A DNA stretch of 64,000 bases from Erigeron canadensis (GCF_010389155.1 NC_057765.1:22136980-22200979); one strand, 5' to 3'. Shown: positions 47,481 through 60,141, numbered from the stretch's first letter. Notes: generated from the letters alone by a model not told the origin. Numbers and translations are program-made.

Positions 47481-50087
47481 AAGAAAAGAATTACGAAAAC
47501 TTGCCGGATGTTGGTAAATGTTGGTATGCTAGGTAGAATCGTCACAATGAATGGGCGCTGAACTTACTGCCAGCATATGTCGTGACTCCAAAAGCATGCA
47601 TCACGTATATGCATCAAATAGCTCAAGTACCTGAGAATACACATTTAAATTACGTAAACATAAAGTTGGTGAGTTCATAGTTTTTTATAATAAGAATCTA
47701 CCTTTGGATCACAAGATTTATATAAGATATCGCATGCATTACGAATATCAAGATAACATGGTTATTCAAACCAATAATATTTATCACATGCTTATACCTT
47801 GGAAACCGAATACCTTAACATCATACGATTCACGTATATATAAAAATAATACCCCTCTTGTGATGCTAAAATGCTCAACGCAATCACGATATATTTCGAA
47901 TATTAATTATCAATTGCAAGTGTTAGTGCGACTAACCTGGATAGGGGTGTCAACCCAATAGTACTATTTATAATATTCGCGTTGTAAATTTTAATCGGTC
48001 CAAGTTCCATATAGGGGATTTCGAGCTAGAGCATTGTAATAATAAAAATATAAGCATGGATAATTTTAAACAATTGTGATCATAAAAACAAAACAGTTGT
48101 GCATTCTCAGTCCCAAAAATAGTAAATAGGGATCCATGAAACTCACCTTGGTGATTGATTAGTAACGTAAAAAGGTTGAGGATGACGATGATGATGAACG
48201 AGCAATTTTATCCTAATAGAAATATGATTTGATTTATAGTCTTGGTTTAAACTTAATTTATTTATAATGTTATTTATCAATACGCTTGTCAACGTAAGAA
48301 ACTTTGGGTTCTTTTAAAATTCTTTATTTTTAAAAATATTTATAAATGATTTCTCATTTTATCTTTATAAAAATCTTTCATAAGTTTTTGTTAAAAATAC
48401 AAATTATAAGCTATCAATTAGCTTAAGATATAAATAAGAATAAGAAGACATTTGAAAGTATTTCTTTGAATTGATATGAAATATATTCGAAGACGAATAC
48501 GAGTGTGTATATATTTATATACATATAACGAAGAGATACTTTAAATAGTAGGACTATAATTAATACAAAATGTATTAATCATAAGATGAAGAGATACCTT
48601 AATTGGCAAGAAAAACCAATGTTATATTTCAAGTTGTGTTAGGGTTGACGTGGGTCATGTAGTATCCCGACGGTGAACCAAGTTGCGTTTAGAATGCGAA
48701 AGCAAACCGTTTGCGAACTACAATCCGCTCCGTTGGTATACCCCAAAGATGCCCAAGGTCAATGGCAATCACGTTTAGAAATATAGTATGGTTAAAAGGC
48801 TATCAAGGATATATTCTATCCATAAATCCGACAATTCGAGAAAACGAAAACAATTCATAGATGGTGAATAACGATTATATAAATATTCATTTATACTTCA
48901 TTGGAAGTACATAAGGAGATTTATATAAGTGTAAATATCATGTACTTCAATTCTATAAAAGTACCAACAATTTATTATGTGTATAAAAGACATATTCAAC
49001 GTATTTAAATGCAAGTATGTATTAAAATGAGTATAAATAAGTTGACAAACATTTTAATAGATAACATATAATTCTAAAATCAAAGAGAAAAGTATAGTAA
49101 GGTTTTATAAAAACACTTACAAGTTCGGAGAATTAAAAATTCTATAATCAAAGTAACGATCTAGGAATGAGCTCCGAAGAAGATCTTGAGAAAATTGAAT
49201 ATAGCTTAGACTTGTTTACTTGAAGAATATGAATAAATCCTAACTCCAATTGGCCATTATAACTAGACTTTTTGATGATCTTGTAAGAATTCCCGATAAC
49301 AACTTCGTGTTTACAACTTCGAAACCAACGAAATCAAGACAACTTTGGTTGAATCGAAAGCTTGGGATGATGAAAGGTTGTGAGAGATATGCTTGAACAT
49401 AAACAAGTATGGATCTTGGAATGATAGGAATTTAAGAAGAAGAAGTTTGATTATGTAAATTAGCAAGTTATAATGAAAAGGGATGCTTGCTATTTATAGT
49501 AAAAAGATTTGGAAAATGAATGGTAAAAATGATGGTGGTGTGGCCGTGGGTTTTGAGGGCTAGGGGAGGTGATTCATCAACTTTCTACTAGGGTGGTGAT
49601 GTGGTAGAAAAGTGGTGGTGGTAAAAGAAAGGAGGTGATGTGGTCAATTCTTATGGTAAATAAATATCTAGTAAGTTAACTAGCTTTTAAACCTCCTTAC
49701 TATTCACTATAATTATTTAGATTTTCTGATTTTTCGAGTGTGTTATTTTATGGATTAAAAGTCATAATCGAGTGTAGAAATACTAGAAATTATGTTTCTC
49801 CAAGTCTTAAGTTCATACGAGAAAAGCTTATGCGAAAAATAGGTGTTTTACGAATTTTCGGGAGATTTGAACTTTTTATTTTCTAGTTGATCATCATCAA
49901 GGTTTTTAAACTTGTTAAGGTAGTTCATTAGTAGTTCGATTAATCACACAACCAAATAAGAAAGCTTATTACATACTCATACACTTAATCATGCCCTATC
50001 TTAGCCTAAAATACCCTAATTAATATAATCGAACCCTAATTGCATATAATTAGGTTAAATTAATAAAGTGAAAATTTGACGGATGTC
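47481..50087. other. Unresolved segment with LTR-like ends inside the Athila element
   Basis: The right end TTTGACGGATGTCACA reads TGTGACATCCGTC on the minus strand, a typical gypsy LTR start. At 48,657 the plus strand reads TGTAGTATCCCGACGG, resembling the start of the solo LTR at 24,186. No matching target duplication was found (right flank GTTGA). It is probably one or more LTR fragments; no protein domain is visible. Confidence 0.4.
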
Positions 50088-50632
50088 ACAGTTGAGATGT
50101 TCTTCTTTCATTTGATTAAAGTGCTTAATCGTGTTTTCGAGGCTTATGGATCATTCGAGTATTGTCAAACATTTCAATTTTTCATTTAAGATTAAAAATG
50201 TTTAACTATTCTTATGGTTTAGCTTCTTTTTGGATTAATGTCATGTTTTGCAATTAAGAACTAAGGGAATGAATGTTTTGAAATCTGAATTTGCTTGAGG
50301 ACAAGCAAGGCTTAAGTATGGGGGGATTTGATATGTCCATTTATATGCATATTTCCATATCGTTTCTAAGTCTTTTTAAGCTTAACTTTGTGCAAATTAT
50401 ATGTATATTCGATGCTTTGATGGTGTTGTTAGTGATTTCAGGCTTAGAACAAGTAAAATGGTTAGAAACAGCTTTCGGAGGACTAGAAGATGCAATAGGA
50501 TGGTTGATGGACGCATACGAGTGAAGACGGAATGAAAATTACAAGTTTTGGCTGAAAACAGAGCAGGTGCGTCGCACCTGGTAGAGTGGTGCGGAGCATT
50601 TTCTTTTCAGAAAGTTGAAAATGTATACATCA
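50088..50632 (+). repeat. Inverted Athila fragment: 3' internal end plus start of LTR
   Basis: The plus strand here repeats, in reverse orientation, 45,898-46,139 (AAGATTAAAAATGTTTAACT), the PPT GTATGGGGGGATT, and the LTR start TGATATGTCC at 50,328 up to the palindrome region (GGTGCGGAGCATTTTC). It ends within the LTR at about 50,632. It is a truncated opposite-orientation copy, or an inversion product. Confidence 0.75.
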
Positions 50633-50689
50633 CGACTGAGCTATGAGTGATTCTTCATATATTCAACCCCGAAAGTAAGTTTGTTGGAG

Positions 50690-51487
50690 TAGAAAATGCT
50701 CCCCGGCAGCGGCGCCAAAAACTTGATGTTGCAAAGCTTTATCAATTGAAAACGAAATTATATCATTTCCTATGCTTAACGAAATAATCTTATCCTTAAC
50801 ACGAATGATGGCATCGGCCGTATAAAAGAAAGGTCGGCCTAAAATAAGAGGAACCTTGGCATCCTCTTCCATCTCAAGAATAACAAAATCGACCAAAAAG
50901 ACAATATGGCCTACTATAACACACAAATTCTCCGCAATCCCCATGGGATATTGAAAAGAATGATCGGCGAGCCTAATGCTCATTCGAGTTGGCTTAAGAG
51001 CCGCTAAAGACAATCGCCTATAAACCGAAAAAGGTATCAAATTAATGCTTGCACCAATATCGGCTAAAGCATCACAAGTAAGCTTAGCATCAAGAGAACA
51101 AGTAATAAGAAAACTCCCTGGATCTTCAAGCTTAGGAGGGATTTGGTTTTGCACAATTGTCGAACACTCCGCGTTGAGGACAGTAGCCTTAGCTTCCTCT
51201 AGCTTCCTCTTATCCGTTACGAGATCCTTGATGAACTTAGCATAATTCGGCATCCCTGAAAGCAAATCAACCAAAGACACATTAATATAAACCGATTTAA
51301 TCATGTCTACAAACTTACAGTATTGTTCCTTGAGCTTCTCCTTCTTCAATCTTTGAGGGAAAGGAATCTTAGGCTTATATGTCTTGACTTGAGGCTCATC
51401 AATCGTTGGTTTAGCTACCGGTGTAGCAACCGGAGTAGTAGATGTAGAAGGAACGGCCGGTGGTTTCACGGCTTGGTTCGGCTCCAT
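50690..51487 (-). pseudogene. Aspartic protease of the minus-strand Athila-like element
   Basis: The reading begins at 51,487 after a stop that separates it from gag. It carries a linker (YKPKIPFPQRLKKEKLK), the active site LADIGASINLIPFSVYR (D-I-G-A-S), RMSIRLADHSFQYPMGIAEN and VPLILGRPFFYTADAIIRV. Just after SFSIDKALQH it runs abruptly into the PBS-like TTTTTGGCGCCGCTGCCGGG at 50,700-50,725. RT and everything after it are therefore missing. The protease itself looks open, but the polyprotein is broken. Confidence 0.88.
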
Positions 51488-51493
51488 TACAAT

Positions 51494-53271
51494 CTATTCA
51501 TCAACTTGTTCATCTGCTTTGTCCTCACTATCAACCTGCGTATGAACATTGGTAGCACTAGAAATAGGAGGAGAAATAGGAGAATTAACTACCTTACCCG
51601 ACCGAGTAGTAATGGCATTTACATGCTCATTCCTAACATTAGGGTGTTGATACTTATTACCTCCATCATTCGAACCGGAAGGCTTAGGATTTTGTTGGGT
51701 ATTACTTGGCAAAGATCCTTGTTGACGATTAGAATTACCCATTCTATCAAGCCTTACTCCTAAATCCTTGATTGCCGCTTGTTGACTTTTGATATTTTGA
51801 TTCATCTTATCATTCAAAGCGGTGATGTCGGTTCGATAGTACTCATTCTTCTTATCTTGATCAACCATAAACTTCTTTACAAGATCCCTAAGCTCGACAT
51901 TAGGATCAACAACTTTAACCGGATGAACCGAAGGACCTCCTTGATTTCTTCCTTGCCATGAAGCTCCCAATGTGGACCTATAATTCCCTGCACCATTAGA
52001 ATTAAAATTAGAATTAGACTTACCTTGGTACCGGTTTTGATAAGCTCCATTCCTTTGAAATACTCCTCGATTTGCAAACGGTGGTTGATACTAATTTTGA
52101 ACATAATCAACTTCCTCATTCCGTGGCGCTTTATCACAATCTTCCGTGTAATGCCTATCACCACAAATATCACAACCTGCAACCGCCGTCTTCAAATCAT
52201 TTTCAATTAACCCGAACCTACCATCCATGCTTGCAAATTTCTTATCCATGTGACTTGCCAATGCCTTAATTTCAGCCACAACATCATTACTTCCACCACT
52301 ATCAACTCGAGCCACACTTCTTCTTCCCATTTTCATAAGATCCGGTTTAGTCCTACCCGCTTCTCGAATCACACTAGTACGAACCATATCTCCATAATAT
52401 TATAGGCTTCGTTGTAACTGACATTAATGTTACCTCCACAAGCCCAATCCAATTCCCTTTGAGCGCGGCTATCTAAACCCCGGAAGAAATTAAGAATGTG
52501 CTCATTCAATCGAATACCATGCCCCGGACAATTTCTCATCAACTCCTTCAATCTCTTCCAAGCATCTACCAAATCCTCACCACTAAGTTGCTTAAACGCC
52601 CAAATCTCCAACTTCATTGTTTCAACCAATTGAGCCGGGAAGAACCGCTCAATGAATCCTTCCCTCAACTCTTCCCATGTTTCAAATATGTTGTCATCGA
52701 GATTCTTATACCAATTTGCCGCCTCTCCCGTGAGAGACAACGGAAACAATTCAAGCTTAACATGTGGCATTTGAGTCTCCCCATACTTGAACAATCGACA
52801 AACTTTTTCAAACTTCTCCACATGATCATACGGATCCCACTTAACAACCCCATCAAATTGATTCTCTTCAACCCGAGACAAGTGATTACCTTTGACATTG
52901 AAATTTGGAGCGGTGGTTGGAGGACGAATAGCCGAGCCCCTATTAGGTGCAATGACTCGAGTACTCTCCCCAATAGTCCTATCAAAAGGGTGAACCATGT
53001 CTTCGGCCATGTTTCTAGGTGTAGTAAGAGGTGTAGAGGGTGGAGTGGAGTTTGGTGTTGAATTTGGTGAAGTTTTAGGTGAAATCTTCGGTGGAGTTTG
53101 TTGTTTATTTTCCGGTGGTGTGGAACTTTCGGCTTCAACGTTTAAATTTAAGGAATCTATTTTGTTAGATGAAAGGTTAACGGTTTTAGAAGGTTTCCTT
53201 CCTCGTCTTTTCGTCTTTCCCGGATTAGATTGAGGGCTTACTAGTGGAATACCGGCAGCCCTTGTGGTCAT
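51494..53271 (-). pseudogene. Gag of the minus-strand Athila-like element
   Basis: Gag forms the particle that holds element RNA. It starts MTTRAAGIPLVSPQSNPGKT at 53,271, with a Ser/Thr/Pro-rich N-terminus, then the capsid-like core FEKVCRLFKYGETQMPHVKL, LTGEAANWYKNLDD and FERFFPA-like FIERFFPAQLVETM. A frameshift lies near 52,380. The zinc knuckle CDICGDRHYTEDC (CX2CX3HX4C) follows, a stop near 52,090, then a Gln/Asn-rich C-terminus ending at 51,494. It aligns in order with gag of the plus-strand element at 56,746. Confidence 0.88.
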
Positions 53272-53463
53272 TAACTAAGAAACAAATCTGAAAACACAAA
53301 CAAAGAAAACCGTAAAACGCACCAAGTTACACAAATAAACAAAACAGAAAATTAAAACTAAAAATCGAAAATTAACCTAAGAAAGCAAGTAACTTTCTTG
53401 CACTTGAGTACAAGAAAGGATCAACTATGAAATCTCAAACTAAAGCTCTTAAATTAGTCCCCT

Positions 53464-53482
53464 GGCAGCGGCGCCAAAAACT
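53464..53482 (-). other. Primer-binding region of the minus-strand Athila-like element
   Basis: On the minus strand, directly after the LTR end CACATCA, the sequence is AGTTTTTGGCGCCGCTGCC. TGGCGCC is the start of the tRNA-complementary site used by many plant gypsy elements. Confidence 0.75.
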
Positions 53483-54611
53483 TGATGTGTGAAAATCTAG
53501 TTAAATTAAAATCCTTATAAATACTCCGAATCGAATACCACACACAATCGGGCAGTGGACCCGTTCGTATGCAATATAGATTAAAGTAAGTAAAGGTTCG
53601 TTCCACGGAGACTACAAAGAGCTAGCGAGTTTTAAGTAGTTAAAAAGAGTTTGGTTTTTAAAGACACCACGTCATCTTGATTTTAAATTAAAAGTTAGTT
53701 GATTGAAAGAGTTAGAAATTCCTAAGAATTTATCGAAAAGAAAATTGTTTTAAATCAAATAAGATGAGAAGATCATCCACTTCGACTCCATGATACACAT
53801 TATTTAGGTTGCATATAGTTTAAGAACCAATTAAAATATGTTGATTTTATAACCGAGAACTAAACAAAGACTCACCCCGTACCCGTCAACCATTATTCAA
53901 TGTATCACTTCATCTCAGTGGATGACGAAATATTTAGCTACTCATAATCAAAAACAAAGCACAAAGAGTAAAAATATAGAAGAACATATTGTACCAATGT
54001 GCAAAAACAAGTAAACGCTAAGAAAATCGACAACCGAATGCCTTGAAGCTCACGAACAACCCTTAGACCTTGATGGACGAAAAAGCTGCTGAGAATAGCC
54101 GCAAAGAACCCTAAAATCGACTAGAGGTGATTTTGTATCGAATGGGAGGTTATGGTCTTGTATTTATAGAGTTTTCAAAAAGTCTTCACAAACCGACCTA
54201 CAGGTGCGACGCACCAAGCTTCAGGTGCGGCGCACCTGGCCTTGTTTCCAAAAATAATCCTGCCCAATATGCGACGCACCACAGGGTTGGTGCGTCGCAC
54301 CTCCCTGCTTTTCAACATCTTCCAACTTTCTGAGAAGAAAATGCTCCGCACCACTCTACCAGGTGCGACGCACCTGCTCTGTTTTCAGCCAAAACTTGTA
54401 ATTTTCATTCCGTCTTCACTCGTATGCGTCCATGAACCATCCTATTGCATCTTCTAGTCCTCCGAAAGCTGTTTCTAACCATTTTACCTGTTTTAAGCCT
54501 GAAATCACTAACAACACCATCAAAGCATCGAATATACATATAATTTGCACATAATTAAGCTTAAAACGACTTAGAAACGATATTGGAATATGCATATAAA
54601 TGGACTTATCA
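53483..54611 (-). repeat. 5' LTR of the minus-strand Athila-like element, with deletion
   Basis: It is nearly identical to the 3' LTR but lacks about 360 bp: at 53,889 the sequence jumps over what corresponds to about 44,818-45,175. TATA-like sequence lies at 54,160-54,169 (minus strand) and the palindrome array at 54,202-54,376. The first bases read TGATAAGTCC instead of TGATATGTCC. Confidence 0.9.
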
Positions 54612-56415
54612 CCATACAAAGACTTATTCAACTTACACACTAAGTTAGTATCATTGCATGAATATCCTTGAGGAATATCCATGTACACATCTTCATTCAA
54701 GTCACCATACAAGAAAGCATTGTTAACATCTAATTGATACAAAGACCATTTATTACTAACTGCTAATGTAAGAAGACATCTAACAGTAACCATCTTCACA
54801 ATAGGAGAAAAAGTTTCATCAAAGTCTATTCCTACTCTTTGATTAAACACTTTAGCAACTAATCTTGCTTTATATCTTTCAATTTCACCATTAGCTTTGT
54901 ATTTAATTTTAAAAATCCATTTACACCCAATAGGTTCTCTATCAGGTGGTAAAGTAGTTAATTCCCAAGTATTATTTCTATTTAAAGCTTCCATTTCATC
55001 ATTCATAGCATTTACCCTATTAGAATCTTTAATTGCTTCAAAAAAAAATTTTGGTTCACAACTCTTATTCAAACTGGTTGTAAAACAAAACACTTCAGGC
55101 TTAAGATGTGAATAATTAACAACTTTATTCAAAGGATATTTAACTTTTTCTGTTAGTTCAAAATCTTTTAACCTTGTTGAAAGAGTTTTATGTCTTGTTG
55201 ACCTTCTAAGATTAAGATCCTCATTATTTTCAACCAGATTGTCCTCAAAAATATTTAAATTCATATCAGGTAATGTAGTAGCATGCTCAGCAGATTGTCT
55301 GGTAGACTTTTCTGTATCAGTATGTGAAGATTGATCACTGGTAACACTAGAAGTACTGACAAGTGATGACTTATCACTTACATGATCATCAAAACTGCCA
55401 AAGACAAACTGTGGCTCACTCCCAACATTATCATCACCCACCTTTTCTTCCTCATCATCATTGGACATTGGATAGGCATTACTCTTAAATGAATTAGTAG
55501 TATCAATATTATCAAAGAAATTAAGATTATATGTAGAACTTGTAATAGAATTTAGAACTTCTTTATTATTCATAGTATAAGGAAAAATACTTTCATAAAA
55601 TTTGACATCTCTAAAAAACACAACAGTTTTAGACTCAAGACTAAACAACTTGTAACCTTTCTTTGAATTGGAATAACCAATTAACACACATTTTTCAGAT
55701 TTAGATTCAAACTTGTCAAACACATTTAGTTTAGTAGCAAAACATAAACATCCAAAAACTCTTAGATGACTTAAATCTGGTTCAAACCCATATACTAACT
55801 CATAAGGAGTTTTGCCTTTTAGAATGGAGGAAGGAGTTCTATTAATCAGATATGTAGCAGTTAACACACAATCAGTACACAAATACAAAGGAATTCCCCC
55901 TGAAACATAAGAGACCTAGCAACATTAAGAAGGTGTCTATGTTTCCTTTCAACCACCCCATTTTGTTGGGGTGTATAAGGAATAGAAGTCTGATGTAGTA
56001 TCCTTTTAGAGTGAAAGAAAGAATGAATTTTATTGTTAACAAACTCAGTTCCATTATCAGTTCTAACTATTTTAACTTGTACAGAAAATTGAGTAAAAAC
56101 CATGTTTATAAAAAAAACTTAAATGATCAAACACTTCAATTTTTGATTTCATCATAAAAGTCCAGACAGCTCTTGTATAATCATCCACAATATTTAGAAA
56201 ATATTTAAAACCTCCCTTACTTGTGACCCTATAAGGACCCCAAACATCCACATGTATTAAATCACCAAAAACTTTTGTTTTATGTTCACTCAAAGGGAAA
56301 GGTTCTCTAATCTGCTTAGCTTTGTGACAAATATCACAAGGACCTTTAGTACCAGAAGTAATATTAAGTTTTTTATATAAAACAGATAATGCTTGGTCTA
56401 CAGGATGACCAAGTC
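54612..56415 (-). pseudogene. Copia integrase and RT N-terminal half
   Basis: From the right: GHPVDQALSVLYKKL and CDICHKAKQ (GAG-pre-integrase zinc region), then HVDVWGPYRVTSKGGFKYFL (first D), IVRTDNGTEF (second D) and QQNGVVERKHRHLLNVARS (E). Frameshifts lie near 56,090 and 55,880. Next come TPYELVYGFEPDLSHLRVFG, a Ser/Asp-rich linker, RRSTRHKTLSTRL, GCKWIFKIKYKANGEIERYK, LYQLDVNNAFLYGDLNEDVY, ending in CKLNKSLYG at 54,617. There the Athila LTR interrupts the conserved SLYGLKQAPR block. Confidence 0.9.
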
Positions 56416-56546
56416 CTTGCGAACGATCTCGGCTTACCAGTTTTTAACTATACTGCACGCGATCAGGTACACTACCTGTGAGTGTGTAGTAATCAGTATT
56501 TTCGGTAAATCGTGTTTATAAATTTAAAGCTAGATTTCGCACATCA
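56416..56546 (+). repeat. Remnant of the 5' LTR (U5 end)
   Basis: It contains GATCAGGTACACTACCTGTG, homologous to GATCGGGTCCACTGCCCGTG in the solo LTR near 34,843, and ends CGCACATCA just before the PBS. The left boundary with copia is approximate (56,415-56,450). Confidence 0.75.
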
Positions 56547-56566
56547 AGTTTTTGGCGCCGTTGACG
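56547..56566 (+). other. Primer-binding region
   Basis: AGTTTTTGGCGCCGTTGACG directly follows the LTR end, with TGGCGCC as expected for the priming tRNA complement. Confidence 0.75.
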
Positions 56567-56745
56567 GGGACTTGAATTAAGTAGTTGTTAGTTTTGTGAT
56601 TCGACCCTTCCTTGCATTCATTTGTGAGGAAGTTATTTGTTTTAATAGATAGATTTTATTTTTGTTTTAGTTTTATTTTGTTAGTTTCTGGTGCGGTTAA
56701 CGGTTTTTTTTTCTTGTGGTGCTTGTGCAGGTGCTTTGTTAGTTG

Positions 56746-59700
56746 ATGAACACAAGAGCCTCTGGTAGACCTTTGCTTAGTCCTCAATCTAATCCAGGGA
56801 AAGCCAGACGACGCTTACTTAGATCAAACAACACGGAGCCCTCAAACACCGAAAACATAGATTCAAACACCGAAAACCGTGACCACCCGGACGTAGATTT
56901 GGATCAATATTACTCAAAGAAAGGTTCAACATCCGAGGTGCACTTACGTTCTAAATTCTCCGAAGGTAGTGGTTTGTTCAAAACTGGTGACAGCTCGGAG
57001 GAAGAAGATAATCGGGATAAAACTCATCAACCGGATTTAACCGAGATTCCTAGAGAAAATCTTCAGGCAACTTAACCAGTTAGAGCTAGGAGAATGGGTG
57101 ATCAAGAACCGGTAAACCCCAATAACCGTCTTTACGGTGACCATAGGAGAAATGTCCCCACTAATAGGGGCACTCCTATTCGCCTTCCGACCACTGGAGT
57201 AAACTTTTCTCTTAAAGGAAGTCATTTGAAAAGTGTGGAGGAAGAGAAGTTTGATGGGGTAACTAATAATGATCCGTATGGGCATTTAGAGAGGTTCGAG
57301 AAGATTTGTAGGTTTTATCACTATGGCGTGAACCAAGATGATAATGTGAAGCTTGAGCTTTTTCCACTCACTTTATGTGGAGGGGCTAAGGCATGGTTAA
57401 AGGAGCAACCAGATGATCTGTATACAACTTGGGATGAGCTTCGTGTTGGGTTTATTGATGAGTTCTATTCTATAAGGACTCAGAGACAGTTGGAGAATAA
57501 AATCCGATCATTCACTCAAGATCCAGGGGAAGATGTAGTAGATGCCTGGAAACGATATAAGGAGATGATCAGGAATTGCCCAGGAAACAATCTGAACACA
57601 GAAGCAGTGGTTGAGATCTTCTATGATGGTTTGCTAAAGAGAACTCGAAGGGAATTAGCTGGGGCATTTGGAGGTAGTTTGAACAATGTGACCCCGGCTG
57701 AAGGGTACAAAATCTTAGATGATATAGCCAAGGAGTTCTCTGATCGCGATGTGCTTGTAAGCAAGAGAACTAGTGGTAAGACTGTTGCGAAGATGGAGAG
57801 TAGTGAAGAATCGAGCTTGGTTGCTAAAGTCAAAGCCCTCACAAAGCAGATGAATGAGAGGTTTGACAACCAAGATGTGAGATTCAAAAGCATTGAAAGG
57901 GATGTTAAGGTGATTGCTGATGGGTGCGATTACTGTGGGGACATGCATTACTCGAAGGATTGCCCAGATAAGTCGGCACAAGAAGTTAACTATGTCTAGA
58001 ATCAGCAAGGGAACTTCAATCAGAGTACCGGTTATCAAAATCGGTCATCAGGTACTTCTTTTCCTTCATCTAATTTTAATGCTAATAATTCTGGTTTTAG
58101 TGGAAGCAGGTTTAGCAGGTTCAACAGTCAGCAGAATGCGAATGCTGAATTGAGAGATATCATGAAGGATTTGGTAGGTGTTCAGAAAGCTACCAATGAG
58201 AAGATGGCCTCTCAATGGGATGCTATGACTACTAGGTTGGATGGATTGACAAATAAGCTTGAGCAAAGTTCGAAGAGTACTCAAGCAACGTTTCAAGATA
58301 TTGAGGCAAAGCTTGAAAGGCTAAGAGCGTCGAACAGGCAGTTACCGAGCAATACTCAGCAGAATCCTAAGCTTCAACAGAACAATCAAGGATCTAGAAC
58401 CAAGTATCACCATCCAAATGCTAGGAATGAGCAAGTCAATGCTATCCCAACAAGAGCAGGTAACACTTATAACTCTGCAAATGCTTTACCTAATGTTGTT
58501 ACTCCTCTTGTGCAGGTTGAACCAGAAGGGACTGTTGATGAAGAAATCGAGATGGAGCTGAACCCAACCGTGAAGGTTCCGGCCGTTCCATCTAAGAATG
58601 TTGAGAAACCTACTGTTGAGACACCTCCGGTGAGGCCCTACCAACTGATGGTGCCATTTCCTCAACGGTTGAAGCAGGAGAAGATCAAGGAGAACTTCAA
58701 GAAATTCGTTGAGTTAATTCAAAATGTTAACATTTCTGTTCCGCTAGTTGATCTCCTTGCAGGTATGCCCAACTACGCGAAGTTTCTTAAAGATCTTATT
58801 TCGGATAGGAAGAAGCTACAAGAAGACAAGACGGCGGTCATGAGTGCCGAAGTTTCCGCGATAATAAAGAACGAGATACCTCCTAAGCTTGATGATCCAG
58901 GGAGTTTTCTTATTTCTTGTTCTTTTAGTGTTGAGTTGTATAAGGCGTTGGCCGATCTTGGGGCCAGTATTAATTTAATGCCTTACTCTGTTTATAAGAT
59001 GTTGTCTCTTGGTGCATTGACCCCGACCCGCATGAGCATTAGGCTTGCGGATAGATCATTCCAATATCCCATGGGGATAGCGGAAAATTTACAGATTAAA
59101 GTGGGTCATTATATTTTCCCGGTTGATTTTGTTATTCTAGAAATGGAGGCGGACATTAACGTGCCTCTAGTTTTAGGCCGACCATTCCTCATGACCGCGG
59201 ATGCTATCATCCAGGTCAAAGCCAAGGAAATCTCTCTAGGTGTCGGTGATGACCGGGTTGTTTTTAATGTAGATAAAGCTCTTAAGCATCTGTACTCATG
59301 TGATGAATCTTGTTTCAGGATCGATGTGATCGAGGAGGAAGATGCTTTGGAAAAGGAGCTTATGGACTATTTGGATATGGAAGATGGACAAGCTGTGTTA
59401 GCTTGTAGTGAAGAAGAGCATGAGTTGGTTGAAGAAATGATGCATGAAATCATGGCTCTTAATGTTGATGAAACTCTACCGGAGGATGAATCTTTTGAAG
59501 AAATCAAAGATGATAGAAGCATCCGAGTGCCTACATCGGTTGAGAGCCCTCCCACTGATTTCGAACTCAAGCCACTTCCGGAGCATTTGGAGTATGCATA
59601 TTTAGAAGGTACATCTTTTCTCCCCGTTCTCATTTCATCTTCCTTGATGGAGGATGAAAAATCTAGGCTTATTACCGTGTTGAAGGCCCATAAAAAGGCC

Positions 59701-60141
59701 TTTGCATGGAAGATTTCCGATATTCCGGGTATAAGTCCAGAATTCAGTAAGCACACAATTAATTTTGTTGATAATATTAAACCTGTTGCGCAAAGACAAC
59801 GGAGATTGAATCCAAACATGAAGGAGGTTGTTAAAAAAGAAGTTTTGAAATTATTAGATGCGGGAATCATATTCCCCATCTCGGATAGTTCATGGGTATG
59901 TCCGGTACACTGTGTACCGAAGAAGGGTGGGATGACTGTTGTTTTAAATGACAAAAATGAATTAATTCCCACAAGAACTGTCACGGGGTGGAGGGTATGT
60001 ATTGACTATCGGAAACTATATGATGCGACCCGCAAGGATCACTTCCCATTGCCCTTTATCGTCAAATGCTCGAACGGCTCGCCGGGAACGAGTATTTTTG
60101 TTTTCTGGACAGGTTTTCCGGGTACTTCCAAATACCCATAG
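56746..60141 (+). pseudogene. Athila gag-protease-RT (N-terminal) reading frame
   Basis: One frame runs from ATG 56,746 to 60,141, interrupted by TAA at 57,073 and TAG at 57,997. Gag shows FEKICRFYHYGVNQDDNVKL, LCGGAKAWLKEQPDDLYTTW and zinc knuckle CDYCGDMHYSKDC. The region after 58,150 is coiled-coil-like and Gln-rich. Protease has ALADLGASINLMPYSVYKM (D-L-G-A-S) at about 58,945 and VPLVLGRPFLMTADAIIQV. RT starts with EVLKLLDAGIIFPISDSSWV and GWRVCIDYRKL. A one-base loss near 60,061 shifts the rest of RT to another frame. Gag and protease align in order with the minus-strand copy at 50.7-53.3 kb. Confidence 0.9.

Larger units (their letters stand above)
44403..54611 (-). mobile_element. Athila-like Ty3/gypsy element inserted in copia RT, TSD CCATA
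   Basis: 5-bp duplications CCATA lie at 44,398-44,402 and 54,612-54,616. The LTRs (44,403-45,897; 53,483-54,611) have TGAT...ATCA ends. The internal region on the minus strand has a PBS, gag with zinc knuckle, and aspartic protease, but no RT, RNase H or integrase. The middle (about 46,100-50,690) is non-coding and rearranged, including an inverted piece of the same family. Four differences in the first 200 bp of the LTRs suggest a young insertion. It would depend on an autonomous relative. Confidence 0.88.
42650..56415 (-). mobile_element. Ty1/copia element, split and 5'-truncated
   Basis: The copia parts are 42,650-44,402 (3' LTR, RNase H, RT C-terminal half) and 54,612-56,415 (GAG-pre-integrase end, integrase, RT N-terminal half), all on the minus strand. 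Between them sits the Athila-like element 44,403-54,611. The gag, PBS and 5' LTR are missing because the sequence stops at about 56,415 against another Athila LTR. Confidence 0.88.

Noticed and set aside
51323..53061. Plus-strand open frames of 140-190 codons across the Athila gag
   Set aside because: They are complements of the gag/protease frame with biased composition and no domains.
59367..59984. 205-codon open frame on the minus strand
   Set aside because: It is the complement of the Athila protease-RT frame and has no recognisable domain.
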